A stretch of DNA of 64,000 nucleotides, from contig NZ_CP133264.1 of assembly GCF_030915445.1 (NCBI RefSeq), forward strand, positions 3,443,208 through 3,507,207. The letters run 5' to 3'. Within the stretch, counting starts at the first letter, position 1. Every line of letters starts with the position of its first letter. This document shows, piece by piece, positions 9,078-17,941 of the stretch. Below the pieces are notes generated by a model. It worked only from the letters and a program-made list of their open reading frames with translations, was not told where the DNA came from and made no database searches. Source of the DNA: Clostridium sp. OS1-26 (lineage in GTDB: Bacteria; Bacillota; Clostridia; Clostridiales; Clostridiaceae). The translations under genes and the position numbers were made by a program.

Positions 9078-9359
9078 ATGTTTAAAACAAATGAATACTT
9101 TGAAGGAAAAGTAAAATCTATTGCTTTTACTACAGCAGATGGTCCTGCAACCATAGGTGTTATGGCAATAGGGGAGTATGAGTTCGGAACTTCAAGTAAA
9201 GAATTTATGACAGTAACAAGTGGAACTATGATTGTAAAGCTTCCAGGAAGCGATGAGTGGAAAGAATTTAAGCAAAATGAGACTTTTATTGTAGAAGCAA
9301 ATAATAAATTTGGAGTAAAAGTTAACGAAGAAACAGCTTATTTATGTCTATATAAATAA
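9078..9359 (+). CDS. ppnP: PpnP-like pyrimidine/purine nucleoside phosphorylase (cupin-fold, DUF1255)
   Basis: The 93-residue protein matches the small cupin family of E. coli PpnP (YaiE): [17 protein letters not shown] start, [19 protein letters not shown] and [20 protein letters not shown]. PpnP splits several nucleosides by phosphorolysis. It follows proC by 24 bp with a strong GGGGGGAA site and precedes the terminator, so it is the last gene of the hydroxyproline operon. A nucleoside phosphorylase has no obvious step in hydroxyproline breakdown. Either it is a passenger or this branch of the fold acts on something else. The family assignment is firm; the activity in this context is not. 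Confidence 0.8.
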   Translation: MFKTNEYFEGKVKSIAFTTADGPATIGVMAIGEYEFGTSSKEFMTVTSGTMIVKLPGSDEWKEFKQNETFIVEANNKFGVKVNEETAYLCLYK

Positions 9360-9369
9360 GGTGAATTTC

Positions 9370-9406
9370 AAGAGAATTCTAAGAGATTAGAATTCTCTTT
9401 GTTTTA
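9370..9406 (+). terminator. Terminator of the hydroxyproline operon
   Basis: Perfect 11-bp stem AAGAGAATTCT / AGAATTCTCTT (9370-9380 and 9389-9399) followed by TTGTTTT, ten bases after the ppnP stop. Confidence 0.85.
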
Positions 9407-9589
9407 ACGTTTTAAGATCGAAAGTTAACTTTCTAATTTTTTTACATTTATATCTGCAGAATTTAAAGATTTTAGAAACATTGACGAAATATATACGGGT
9501 ATAAAATATTTAATATAAAAAAATAGAACGAATAATAGATATAATATATACCTACGCCAAAGATTGTATTCAACCAAGGAGGTAATCTA

Positions 9590-12036
9590 ATGTTTACATT
9601 TAGAAAAAAGTACAGAGAAATAGATGAAAGCAATAGTGAAAATAGACTATATGATAATAATTTTTCAGTACTTGCTCATAATGAAAAATGTATAGTTGAT
9701 AAAATGAATAATAAAATAAGTGAAACTAACTTTGTGGTAGAAAATCTTATATCAACAATTAATACTATTTCAGAATACGTTGAAGTGCAGTTGGGATCCA
9801 TAGATAAAGTTGTAAACGAAATTAATACATATTCAGCTCTTGCGGAAGAAGTATCTTCAAGCATAGAAAGTTCAAAACAGCTTTATACTCAAACTCTACA
9901 GGTAGCCGAGGACGGCAGCGAAGCTGTAAATGAATCTATAAAAGCAATGGGAGATATTGAGGGATCCGTTAATTATTCAAAATCAGTAGTAAATACTCTT
10001 GATAATAAAGCTGCAGATATAAACAATATGCTTGATGTAATAAAAGATATTGCAGATAACACCAACCTACTTGCACTAAATGCATCTATTGAGGCTGCAA
10101 GAGCTGGGGAAGCTGGAAGAGGTTTTTCAGTTGTAGCTACAGAAGTTAAGAACTTAGCTGAAAGAAGCATGGAATCTGTTTCATATATATCTCGCACTAT
10201 TCAAGAAATTAATGAAAGCATAAGAAATACCATACTAGCTATGGATGAAACTATGGAAAGAGTAAAAAAGGGTTCTGATATAGCAAATAATACCTTAAAG
10301 GTTTTTAAAAACATCATTGAGTCGGTGAATACAAGCACTAATGTAGCTGAAGAAATTGTTTCTGCAGTTTCAATGCAAACTAAAAGTCTTGAAAATATAA
10401 TCTATTCTACTGATGATATGAATAATACCTCTGGAAAGCTTATGTTTGTAATAGAAGTAGCATCTCTAAACACTCAGTATGCTAAAACTTCACTATTTTC
10501 ACTGTCTCAGGTTTCAGAAGATTTAAAAATAATCACTAATAATTTTCTGAAAATGCTAGATTTGCAAAATAAAGAGGATATAGTTCTCAAAACTTGCTTA
10601 AAGGTAGTTCCTAAAACCTATGATCCAGCTTTAAATTACGATTTTGAAATAGCAAACATACTTTCAAATTTACACGCATCGCTTCTTACAATAGGTGACT
10701 CAGGTGAAATATCCCCTGGACTTGCTAAGAATTGGTATGTGGAAGATGACAATCGTACATGGATATTTAATTTGAGAAAAGGTGCTAAATTTCACAATGG
10801 AAAAGAAGTAACAGCAGAAGATGTAAAATACTGTTTCGAAAGATTATTGAGCCCAAAACTTAATTCGCCAAATAACTGGACACTAGAAGATATAGAAGGA
10901 GCTTTGGAATTTAAAAATGGAAGAGCGTCCTCTGTAAGTGGAATGAAAGTTATAAATAGATATTGTATTTCAATAAAGTTGTCAAATCCATACAGTGGAT
11001 TCTTACTAAATCTTGGACAGTTCTTTTGTGCCATTATGGATAAAGAGGAATTAGAGAAGGGTAATATAGTAGGATGTGGAGCTTTTCTTTTAGAGAAAAA
11101 AGGTGAAGATCATTGTACGTTAGCTGCATTTAAAGATTTTTTCAATGGTGTACCTTACATAGATAAATTAGAAATTAAATTTAGCAATCAAAATTCTTTA
11201 CAAAAACTTGTAGATAAAGAATATGATTTTATGGTTATAGATGGAAAAGAAGATATGGACAAGATAAAAAGTGTAGAATATCTAAATACAAGTACAGCCG
11301 TTCTAATGGGAACTTATTATGCTGGGTTCAATTTAGAGTCAAATTCAATATTTGCATCTAACAAGGAAGTAAGAAAAGCTCTAAATCTTGCTATAAATAA
11401 AAAAAGAATAGTTGAGGAACTCCTTGGAGGTATGGGAGAAGAGGCAAGGGGACCAATTCCACCTGGTATATTAGACAATTCATATCTTGGGGCAATTCCT
11501 TATAATCCTCAGCTCGCTAAAGAATTGCTAAGAAAGAATAATGTAGATGGAAAAAGTATTAATGTACTATACAGAGACGATAGTGAATCATTACTTTTCA
11601 ATAAAATAACAACCTGTATTGTAGAAGATTTGGCCTCTGTAGGGATTTCGTGTAACCTTGTAAAAGTACCACCTTCTGAATATTTGAAACCTGAAAGTAT
11701 TAAAAAATGTGATTTATGTATAAGCAGATGGATTGCGGATTCAGGAGATGCAGATAACTTCCTACAGCCTATATTTAATCCTGCCAATATTGGAAATTTG
11801 TCTAGATATAATAATCGTAAGGTTATTGAAAAACTTGAAGAGGCAAAAAACTTATAAATCCTAATAGAAAGCGTGCTATGTACAAAGAGATTCAAGATAT
11901 GATAATAGATGATATGCCGTGGATTTCCTTATACCACCCTAAGATTGGAGTAGGCTTTAGAAAAGATGTATTAGGATTAAGAGTTAATCCAATTGGATTA
12001 TTTAGCTATGATAATATAATTACGGAGAAAATATAA
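9590..12036 (+). CDS. Cytosolic chemoreceptor fused to a family-5 solute-binding domain, split by a -1 frameshift
   Basis: Residues about 45-325 form a methyl-accepting signalling coiled coil with the conserved tip [20 protein letters not shown] (160-179). Residues about 330 onward are a family-5 (oligopeptide/nickel) solute-binding domain ([20 protein letters not shown] and [16 protein letters not shown]). There is no signal peptide, transmembrane segment or HAMP domain, so both halves should be cytoplasmic. The first frame stops at 11857. The family's C-terminal tail continues one frame back from 11851 to TAA at 12034-12036 ([20 protein letters not shown] and onward), giving 815 residues in all. 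The junction is A-AAA-AAC (11845-11851): either one missing A or a -1 slip. The start is ATG 9590 after AAGGAGG. It would feed the chemotaxis array in response to a cytosolic ligand. Confidence 0.8.
11845..11851 (+). other. A-AAA-AAC heptamer at the frame break of the chemoreceptor gene
   Basis: The heptamer lies in the zero frame as gcA AAA AAC, two codons before TAA. This is the X-XXY-YYZ arrangement that supports -1 slippage. Reading AAA AAA CTT instead restores 61 further residues of solute-binding-domain sequence. An A7 run contracted to A6 would produce the same picture. Confidence 0.6.
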
Positions 12037-12164
12037 TATTATTTACTTTAAACTAAAATTGTGTAATAATAATAAGTTGTAAAGTTATGTTTATTGTTAG
12101 TATTTATAGAAAAATGTTGATGATAAAGTAATTGTATAATAAATTTAGTGTGGTGGGAGTAAAA

Positions 12165-13673
12165 ATGAATATAGGATTTGACCATAAGAAATATTTAGAA
12201 GAACAATCAAAGTACATTTTAGAAAGAGTTAATAACTATGACAAGCTGTACTTGGAGTTTGGTGGGAAATTGTTATTTGACCTTCATGCAAAAAGGGTTT
12301 TACCTGGATTTGATGAAAATGCAAAAATTAAACTACTTCATAAGCTAAGAGAAAAAGTTGAAGTTGTCATTTGTGTATACGCAGGAGACATTGAGAGAAA
12401 CAAGATAAGAGGCGATTTTGGAATCACCTACGATATGGATGTTTTAAGATTAATTGATGACTTAAGAGCATATGACCTTGATGTAAACAGTGTTGTAATT
12501 ACTAGATATGATGGACAACCAGCAACAACTGTTTTTATGAATAAACTTCAACGTAGAGGTATAAAAGTATATACGCATAGAGCAACTGAAGGATATCCTA
12601 CAGATGTAGATAAAATTGTTAGTGATGAAGGATATGGTAAAAATCCATATATTGAAACAACAAAGCCTATTGTTGTTGTAACAGCACCGGGACCAGGAAG
12701 TGGAAAGTTAGCAACTTGTCTTAGTCAACTTTATCACGAATACAAGCGTGGCAATGTGGCGGGCTATTCAAAGTTTGAAACATTCCCAGTATGGAATGTT
12801 CCACTAAAGCATCCTTTAAATATTGCATATGAGGCTGCAACAGTAGATCTTAAAGATGTAAATATGATTGATTCATTCCACGTTGATGCTTACAATGAAA
12901 TAACTGTAAACTATAACCGTGATATTGAAACATTCCCTGTACTTAAAAGAATTATTGAAAAGATAACAGGTGAAGAGTCTGCATATAAATCTCCAACAGA
13001 TATGGGAGTTAATAGAGTAGGTTTTGGCATTAGTGACGATGAAGTTATTAAAGAAGCATCTAAGCAAGAAATAATTAGAAGATATTTTAAAACCGGTTGT
13101 GAGTATAAAAAGGGTTATGTAGACAAGGAAACTTTCCAAAGAGCAAAACTTATCATGGAAGAGCTTAATCTTAAGCAAGAAGACAGAAAAGTAGTTATTC
13201 CCGCAAGAGAACGTTCAGCTAAATTGAAGGAAGCCTCAAATAAAAATGATATTTGTCCAGCTGTAGCAATGGAGCTTAATGATGGAACAATATTAACTGG
13301 TAAAAGTTCAGATGTATTGGATGCCACAGCTGCTGTAGTTTTAAACGCTGTAAAACACTTTGCAAATATACCTGATGAAATGCACCTTCTATCTCCAGTT
13401 ATACTTGAGCCAATTATAAATCTAAAGTCAAAAACATTAGGTGGTAAAAATACTGCTTTAAACTGCGAAGAAGTATTAATAGCGCTTAGTATATGTGCTG
13501 CTACAAATCCAATGGCACAAGTTGCAATGGAAAAGTTAGAGATGCTTAAAGGATGTCAAGCACACTCAACTACAATTTTAAGTGCAAATGATGAGCAGAC
13601 ATTTAGAGAGCTTGGAATAGATGTAACTTGTGACCCGGAATACCCATCAGAAAGTCTTTACTATAATAATTAA
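12165..13673 (+). CDS. DUF1846 (UPF0371) family protein
   Basis: The 502-residue protein matches the DUF1846 family: [20 protein letters not shown] start, [39 protein letters not shown] and DMGVNRVGF. The GPGSGK segment suggests a nucleotide-binding loop. Members have been crystallised but no reaction is assigned that I know of. I chose ATG 12165, preceded by GGTGGGAG; an in-frame TTG eleven codons earlier has no ribosome binding site. It is a single-gene unit with its own terminator at 13766-13816. It is cytoplasmic, with no signal peptide or membrane segment. Confidence 0.9.
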   Translation: MNIGFDHKKYLEEQSKYILERVNNYDKLYLEFGGKLLFDLHAKRVLPGFDENAKIKLLHKLREKVEVVICVYAGDIERNKIRGDFGITYDMDVLRLIDDLRAYDLDVNSVVITRYDGQPATTVFMNKLQRRGIKVYTHRATEGYPTDVDKIVSDEGYGKNPYIETTKPIVVVTAPGPGSGKLATCLSQLYHEYKRGNVAGYSKFETFPVWNVPLKHPLNIAYEAATVDLKDVNMIDSFHVDAYNEITVNYNRDIETFPVLKRIIEKITGEESAYKSPTDMGVNRVGFGISDDEVIKEASKQEIIRRYFKTGCEYKKGYVDKETFQRAKLIMEELNLKQEDRKVVIPARERSAKLKEASNKNDICPAVAMELNDGTILTGKSSDVLDATAAVVLNAVKHFANIPDEMHLLSPVILEPIINLKSKTLGGKNTALNCEEVLIALSICAATNPMAQVAMEKLEMLKGCQAHSTTILSANDEQTFRELGIDVTCDPEYPSESLYYNN

Positions 13674-13765
13674 ATTTAGCTATATAGGAGTGCTAGGCGG
13701 TCAGTTACTTTCCCTATAAAGAGATATATACAATATGTAAATATGAAATTTTTTAAGTGAATATG

Positions 13766-13816
13766 TGACAATTTCAATATTGTAAGTTCGATTAATATTG
13801 AAATTGTCATTTTATT
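13766..13816 (+). terminator. Long-stem terminator after the DUF1846 gene
   Basis: Perfect 16-bp arms TGACAATTTCAATATT and AATATTGAAATTGTCA (13766-13781 and 13794-13809), then TTTTATTA. It lies about 90 bp after the stop. Confidence 0.75.
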
Positions 13817-13928
13817 ATGTAAAAGTAATGACAAGGATGAAATATTTGATGATATACTTATGTTTATAAATAGTAATTTTGTCTAGAGTAGTAGGTAGTA
13901 ATAAAAAAGCTATCATAAGGAGGTTACA

Positions 13929-14408
13929 ATGAAGAAATTAAATATCGATTTAGAATTGCTTGTACAATCATTTTCATTTAATGAGGATGATTTAGCAAAA
14001 GAGTATTTAGACACTTATACGGGAGAGATTATAAATATTCCTTCTGAACTAGAAAAGGTAGTGCAAGGGGAACAGAGTGAGGATGAGCTAGAGGAGTGGC
14101 AAAGAGAATTATTAAAAGATGCATATGCTGTAAAAAATGATGAAGAAGAACGTTATATCCTAATACCTAATACTGATGAAACATACAACAATAATATAAT
14201 GGTCAGCTTTACTAATGAAATTGTATGTTCTGAAAATCTTAGAGATAAGCTGTTAAATGCTTTAAATAGTAATCAACCCATGAGAAATTTTAAAAATATA
14301 TTATTTGAACATGAGGAAGAGTTAGTTAAATGGGAAGCTTATGAAGAAGAAAAAGCAGAAGAATATGCCACAAATTGGTTAAAAGAACTAGGCATAGAAT
14401 TAGAGTAA
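13929..14408 (+). CDS. UPF0158 family protein
   Basis: The 159-residue acidic protein has the UPF0158 pattern: an N-terminal segment containing YLDTYTGEIINIP, a central EERYILIPN and a C-terminal WEAYEEEKAEEYATNWLKEL helix. Function is unknown. It is soluble, with no signal or membrane segment. ATG 13929 follows AAGGAGGTTACA, a very strong site. It appears to be monocistronic, with a separate promoter and terminator between it and the following channel gene. Confidence 0.8.
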   Translation: MKKLNIDLELLVQSFSFNEDDLAKEYLDTYTGEIINIPSELEKVVQGEQSEDELEEWQRELLKDAYAVKNDEEERYILIPNTDETYNNNIMVSFTNEIVCSENLRDKLLNALNSNQPMRNFKNILFEHEEELVKWEAYEEEKAEEYATNWLKELGIELE

Positions 14409-14461
14409 AGAGCAGGTAGTCAGCGAATGGAGGCTTAGCTTTGTAAAAGTAGAATAAAAGA

Positions 14462-14491
14462 TTGACAAATGTCGAAATATGATGTTAATAT
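14462..14491 (+). promoter_or_regulatory. Sigma-70-type promoter of the formate/nitrite channel gene
   Basis: TTGACA (14462-14467), 18 bases, TAATAT (14486-14491). Transcription should begin near 14498, only about ten bases before the hairpin at 14508. Confidence 0.7.
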
Positions 14492-14507
14492 AGGTGAGTG
14501 CGTTTTT

Positions 14508-14540
14508 ATAATGTGATTTTTTTATCACATTATTTTTTTG
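14508..14540 (+). terminator. Promoter-proximal terminator hairpin in the channel-gene leader
   Basis: Stem ATAATGTGAT / ATCACATTAT (14508-14517 and 14524-14533) followed by seven T. It sits between the promoter at 14462 and the coding start at 14581. It would therefore either attenuate the channel gene or end a read-through transcript from the UPF0158 gene. Confidence 0.75.
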
Positions 14541-14580
14541 TTTTAATATACAATACATAAATCGGAAAGGATGAATAGCT

Positions 14581-15381
14581 CTGTACAGTGAAGAAATTAT
14601 TAAATTAAGTGATGCAGCAGTAAAAAAGAACAAGCTTTTTAAAAATGGTAAGATGAAGTACGTAGTTTCCTCAGCTCTAGCTGGGATGTATATTGGCTTA
14701 GCAATTATATTCATTTATACAATAGGAGGAATGCTATACACAGCACACTCACCGGCAGCAAAGATTGTTATGGGAGCTTCCTTTGGAGTAGGACTAAGCT
14801 TAGTACTTGCATGTGGTTCCGACCTATTTACAGGCAATACCTTAATTATGCCACTAGGGGTTTTAGAGAAAAAAGTAAACTGGAAATCAGTATGGAATAT
14901 ATGTGTTACTAGCTATATTGGGAATTTTATAGGATCTGTGCTAATTGCAGCTATCTTTGTAGGATCAGGTCTTGCACAAGGAGATACTGCGGAGTTTATA
15001 TTAAAGGGAGCTGCAGGAAAAATGGCTCCAACCTTTATGCAATTATTTTTCAGAGGAATAATGTGTAATATTCTAGTTTGTCTTGCAGTATGGGCTTATT
15101 ATAAATTAAAAGATGAAGCAGCAAAGCTTATAATGATCTTTTGGTGTTTATATGCATTTATAAGCTCTGGTTTCGAACACAGTATAGCAAATATGACATT
15201 ACTTACAATTGCATTAATGATACCACATAAGGCGAATATCTCAGTAGGAGCGTATGTTCATAATTTAACTGCTGTAACGCTAGGAAACATAGTAGGAGGA
15301 GCAATTTTTGTGGGACTTGCCTACTGGTATATATCTAAAGAAAAAGATGAGGATAAAGAGTGTAATAAAGTTGCAGCTTAA
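14581..15381 (+). CDS. Formate/nitrite transporter (FNT) family channel, probable CTG start
   Basis: This is a pentameric inner-membrane channel family (FocA/NirC/HSC) for small monovalent anions. The hallmark ACGSDLFTGN is present, with about six membrane helices and a basic C-terminal tail. The first ATG in frame is 14653, but in-frame coding continues upstream to a stop at 14572-14574. It gives LYSEEIIKLSDAAVKKNKLF, the normal cytoplasmic N-terminal helix of clostridial FNT proteins. The only start-like codon placed correctly after GGAAAGGATGA is CTG 14581 (six-base gap), giving 266 residues. A single extra base between ATG 14571 and 14581 is the alternative. The substrate (formate, nitrite or hydrosulfide) cannot be told from sequence here, and no neighbour helps. 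Confidence 0.85.
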   Translation: MYSEEIIKLSDAAVKKNKLFKNGKMKYVVSSALAGMYIGLAIIFIYTIGGMLYTAHSPAAKIVMGASFGVGLSLVLACGSDLFTGNTLIMPLGVLEKKVNWKSVWNICVTSYIGNFIGSVLIAAIFVGSGLAQGDTAEFILKGAAGKMAPTFMQLFFRGIMCNILVCLAVWAYYKLKDEAAKLIMIFWCLYAFISSGFEHSIANMTLLTIALMIPHKANISVGAYVHNLTAVTLGNIVGGAIFVGLAYWYISKEKDEDKECNKVAA

Positions 15382-15399
15382 GAGTATATAAATTCTTTA

Positions 15400-15445
15400 A
15401 AAAATGGTGATAGCAATGATGGTTAGCTGTCACCATTTTTTATTA
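15400..15445 (+). terminator. Terminator after the FNT gene
   Basis: Stem of 15 bp with one mismatch (AAAAATGGTGATAGC with GCTGTCACCATTTTT, 15400-15414 and 15426-15440), running into TATTATA. Confidence 0.8.
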
Positions 15446-15556
15446 TAGCAGAGGATTTAGCACTTATGAAAAATAGTTTTCTTTAAAATATAATTAAAAT
15501 AGTTTTAATATTTGCATAACATTTACCTGATAATATAAAAAATGAGGTGAATGATT

Positions 15557-15808
15557 GTGAGTATACAAATATATAATGATTCTAATTTTAAAGTTTATAA
15601 ATTTGGAAACGAGTATATATTGCACAACATATACAAGGAATTTTCGGAAGGACATACACATGTACAGAAATATGATACTTGTATGGTGATGATTAAACTT
15701 ATCGAAAGAAAGCAGTTACCTAAGAGCAGAAGCAAACACTTTATTGAAAGTCTAATAAGAGTCAGCAGCGATAGGAGATATGCAAGAAAAGTTCTTAAAC
15801 TTATATAA
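15557..15808 (+). CDS. Small hypothetical protein (83 aa)
   Basis: I do not recognise it. The product is basic and soluble (IYNDSNFKVYKFGNEYILHN at the N-terminus, a KHFIESLIRVSSDRRYARKV tail), with no signal peptide or Cys motif. GTG 15557 is preferred because it lies six bases after GAGGTGA; the in-frame ATG at 15551 abuts that site. It lies 24 bp upstream of another small gene, and both share the terminator at 16199, so they form a two-gene unit. Confidence 0.55.
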   Translation: MSIQIYNDSNFKVYKFGNEYILHNIYKEFSEGHTHVQKYDTCMVMIKLIERKQLPKSRSKHFIESLIRVSSDRRYARKVLKLI

Positions 15809-15832
15809 TTTCAATTGAAAGGCGGAATTTTT

Positions 15833-16141
15833 ATGAGTGAAGAAGAAAAAAAATTATATAATATATTATTTCCTAATGATAATAATCCTTATCACATAAA
15901 TTATGCATATTTTACCGGCGCAACTAAGAGGTCTTTATCAATATTAAAATCTAAAATTAGAAGTAGTTTTATAGAGGCTGCTTTAGTGGAAGATGAAAAG
16001 GAGGATGGCTCATTCTTTATAAGGATACTACAAAAGGATGTGGATATATTTTTAAATATGATTAAATCTTTAAAATATAATGAAAGAAAGATACCAAATC
16101 GATATATTAATGAAATTAAGTTTTTATTTGGAGATATCTAA
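15833..16141 (+). CDS. Small hypothetical protein (102 aa)
   Basis: Unrecognised, soluble and mixed-charge (MSEEEKKLYNILFPNDNNPY start). ATG 15833 follows GAAAGGCGG with normal spacing; the in-frame TTG at 15815 overlaps that site. It is co-transcribed with the 83-residue gene just upstream. There are no membrane segments or metal-binding motifs. The length and the helical C-terminus (FLNMIKSLKYNERKIPNRYI) suggest a small globular protein; no function can be proposed. Confidence 0.6.
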   Translation: MSEEEKKLYNILFPNDNNPYHINYAYFTGATKRSLSILKSKIRSSFIEAALVEDEKEDGSFFIRILQKDVDIFLNMIKSLKYNERKIPNRYINEIKFLFGDI

Positions 16142-16198
16142 TATTAACTCAAGAATATTATGTCTTATTTTTTAAAAGCGTATTTCTATAAGAAGATA

Positions 16199-16240
16199 AA
16201 CAGATGTGCTAACCTGATGGTTTCGCATCTGTTATTTTTA
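16199..16240 (+). terminator. Terminator after the two small unknown genes
   Basis: AACAGATG (16199-16206) pairs with CATCTGTT (16226-16233), followed by ATTTTTATT. The remaining 200 bp up to the next gene hold nothing I can assign. Confidence 0.75.
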
Positions 16241-16449
16241 TTAGAAGAAGATTAAGACATCATTGAATTAATTAATATAAAAGTTTTAATTAGTCTTAGT
16301 AAGGTTACTTTTAAGAGGTAGAAGTGTTTAAAATCAGTACATTTAAATTTTATAATCTTAATATGTAATTTACAGTAATGTAACAGGAACTAAATGTATT
16401 AATGTTATCATGTAGATAAATCGGGATATTTAAATAAGGGAGGCAAAAA

Positions 16450-17298
16450 ATGAATTATTTATATGATTATCATATTCACACTACCTATTCAACTGATGGC
16501 AATAATACTATTTTTGAAGTATGCAAAAGTGCAGTAGAAAAAGGATTAAAGGAAATTGCTATAACAGATCATTTTGAACCAACACGAGGAAATGAAAATT
16601 ATTCCGAATACAAACCTTATGATTATATATTAGAAATTGAAAAAGCAAGGGAGATATTTAAGGGAAAACTTAAAATAAAAATTGGTATAGAACTTGGTCA
16701 ACCACATCACTATATGAATAGTTCTAAGGCAATAGTTAACTCAATACCTTATGATTATGTTATTGGTTCTGCTCATAAGCTTTCAGATGATACAGATTTT
16801 AGTGAATTTGATTATAATAATGTACTTTTAGAAAATGCCTGCAGCACTTACATTAATGAGTTAAAACAGCTTGTGAGTCGGGCTGACTTTGATTGTGTAG
16901 GTCATATGGATTTAATAAAAAGATACAGTACAGACATTTATAAAAGAAGAGTTTCCCTGCTTACACAGCAAGAATTATTAGAAGAAGTTTTTGATACTCT
17001 TATTTCAATGGGAAAAGGAATTGAGATAAACACCTCAGGACTAAGACAGGCGCCAAAGGAAACAATGCCTGGAATAGATGTATTGAAGTTTTATCGTGAA
17101 TTAGGTGGTGAGATACTGACTATAGGTTCGGATTCACATTATGCACAGGATGTAGCTAAAGGATTAGATGTAGCTATAGAAAACGCAAGAGAAGCAGGAT
17201 TTAAGTACCTAACTACATTTTCTAATAGGGTTCCAGAATTTATTAAGATAAGCTATAAAAATGATTTTTATTACATGGATAACAGAAAAATTATATAG
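16450..17298 (+). CDS. hisK: Histidinol-phosphatase-type PHP-domain phosphoesterase
   Basis: The 282-residue PHP-domain protein follows the HisK histidinol-phosphatase pattern (histidinol phosphate to histidinol). Metal ligands are visible in order: HIH (8-10), TDHFEPTRG, the GIELGQPHH glutamate, SAHKLSD, CVGHMDLIKRY and GSDSHYAQDV near the C-terminus. The start is ATG 16450 after AAGGGAGG. It stands alone, not in a his operon, as many Firmicutes hisK genes do. A related PHP hydrolase on a different substrate remains possible. Confidence 0.8.
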   Translation: MNYLYDYHIHTTYSTDGNNTIFEVCKSAVEKGLKEIAITDHFEPTRGNENYSEYKPYDYILEIEKAREIFKGKLKIKIGIELGQPHHYMNSSKAIVNSIPYDYVIGSAHKLSDDTDFSEFDYNNVLLENACSTYINELKQLVSRADFDCVGHMDLIKRYSTDIYKRRVSLLTQQELLEEVFDTLISMGKGIEINTSGLRQAPKETMPGIDVLKFYRELGGEILTIGSDSHYAQDVAKGLDVAIENAREAGFKYLTTFSNRVPEFIKISYKNDFYYMDNRKII

Positions 17299-17311
17299 AG
17301 TGCAAGGTCAG

Positions 17312-17374
17312 AAGTCTTGGGTAATATAGATATCTAGTTTGGATGTATATCTATATGTATTTAAGACTTTTTTA
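17312..17374 (+). terminator. Nested-stem terminator after the PHP gene
   Basis: Outer stem AAGTCTT / AAGACTT (17312-17318, 17363-17369) and inner stem ATATAGATAT / ATATCTATAT (17324-17333, 17347-17356), ending in TTTTTT. Confidence 0.7.
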
Positions 17375-17514
17375 TTAATAAGTACTATTTGATTTTACAC
17401 AATGTAGATTATGTGTAATAATATGGTTGAAAATTTAACATGCTTATTTTATACTAAAGTAGATACATAATAAAGAGTTTAATTCTATATTTGAAGTTTG
17501 AAAGGAGTTTTACT

Positions 17515-17898
17515 ATGACAAGAAAAGCTTTTAGTGCTGAAGGTGCTGTTGCCGTTGGACCTTATTCACATGCTGTTGAATCTGGTGATCATGTGTATTT
17601 TTCTGGACAAACCCCTATAGATACTGAAACTGGAAAGCTTGTAGAAGGAGATATTTCTGCACAAACTGAGCAGTGTTTTAAAAATTTATTCAATGTTTTA
17701 AAAGCTGCAGGTTTAACTTCAGATGAAGTTGTAAAAGTTAACGTATTTCTAACTGACATGAATAATTTTGCGGAGATGAATAAAGTATACTCTACAAAAT
17801 TTTTTACGCCGTATCCTGCTAGAACTACAATCGGGGTAGCTTCACTACCTCTTGGAGCTCAAGTGGAGATTGAAATGGTTGCTCGAAGAAAAAAATAG
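17515..17898 (+). CDS. ridA: RidA family reactive intermediate (enamine/imine) deaminase
   Basis: The 127-residue YjgF/RidA protein hydrolyses 2-aminoacrylate-type enamines and imines released by PLP enzymes, protecting them from inactivation. Family marks are VGPYSHAVE, VYFSGQTPID, VKVNVFLTDMNNFAEMN, the active-site arginine in YPARTTIGV, and LPLGAQVEIEMVA. ATG 17515 follows AAAGGAG; an in-frame TTG at 17491 lacks a site. A dyad TTACACA/TGTGTAA (17395-17418) lies in the promoter region. The gene is single and ends at a strong terminator. Confidence 0.93.
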   Translation: MTRKAFSAEGAVAVGPYSHAVESGDHVYFSGQTPIDTETGKLVEGDISAQTEQCFKNLFNVLKAAGLTSDEVVKVNVFLTDMNNFAEMNKVYSTKFFTPYPARTTIGVASLPLGAQVEIEMVARRKK

Positions 17899-17902
17899 AT
17901 TA

Positions 17903-17930
17903 AAAGGCGGTCAATTAACTGGCCGCCTTT
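17903..17930. terminator. Bidirectional GC-rich terminator between ridA and the NlpC/P60 gene
   Basis: AAAGGCGG (17903-17910) pairs with CCGCCTTT (17923-17930) between two convergent genes. T- and A-rich flanks are short. Confidence 0.75.
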
Positions 17931-17941
17931 AGTACTATGAA

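Noticed and set aside
12132..12164. Eleven-residue N-terminal extension of the DUF1846 protein from TTG
   Set aside because: No ribosome binding site, whereas ATG 12165 has one and gives the family's usual start.
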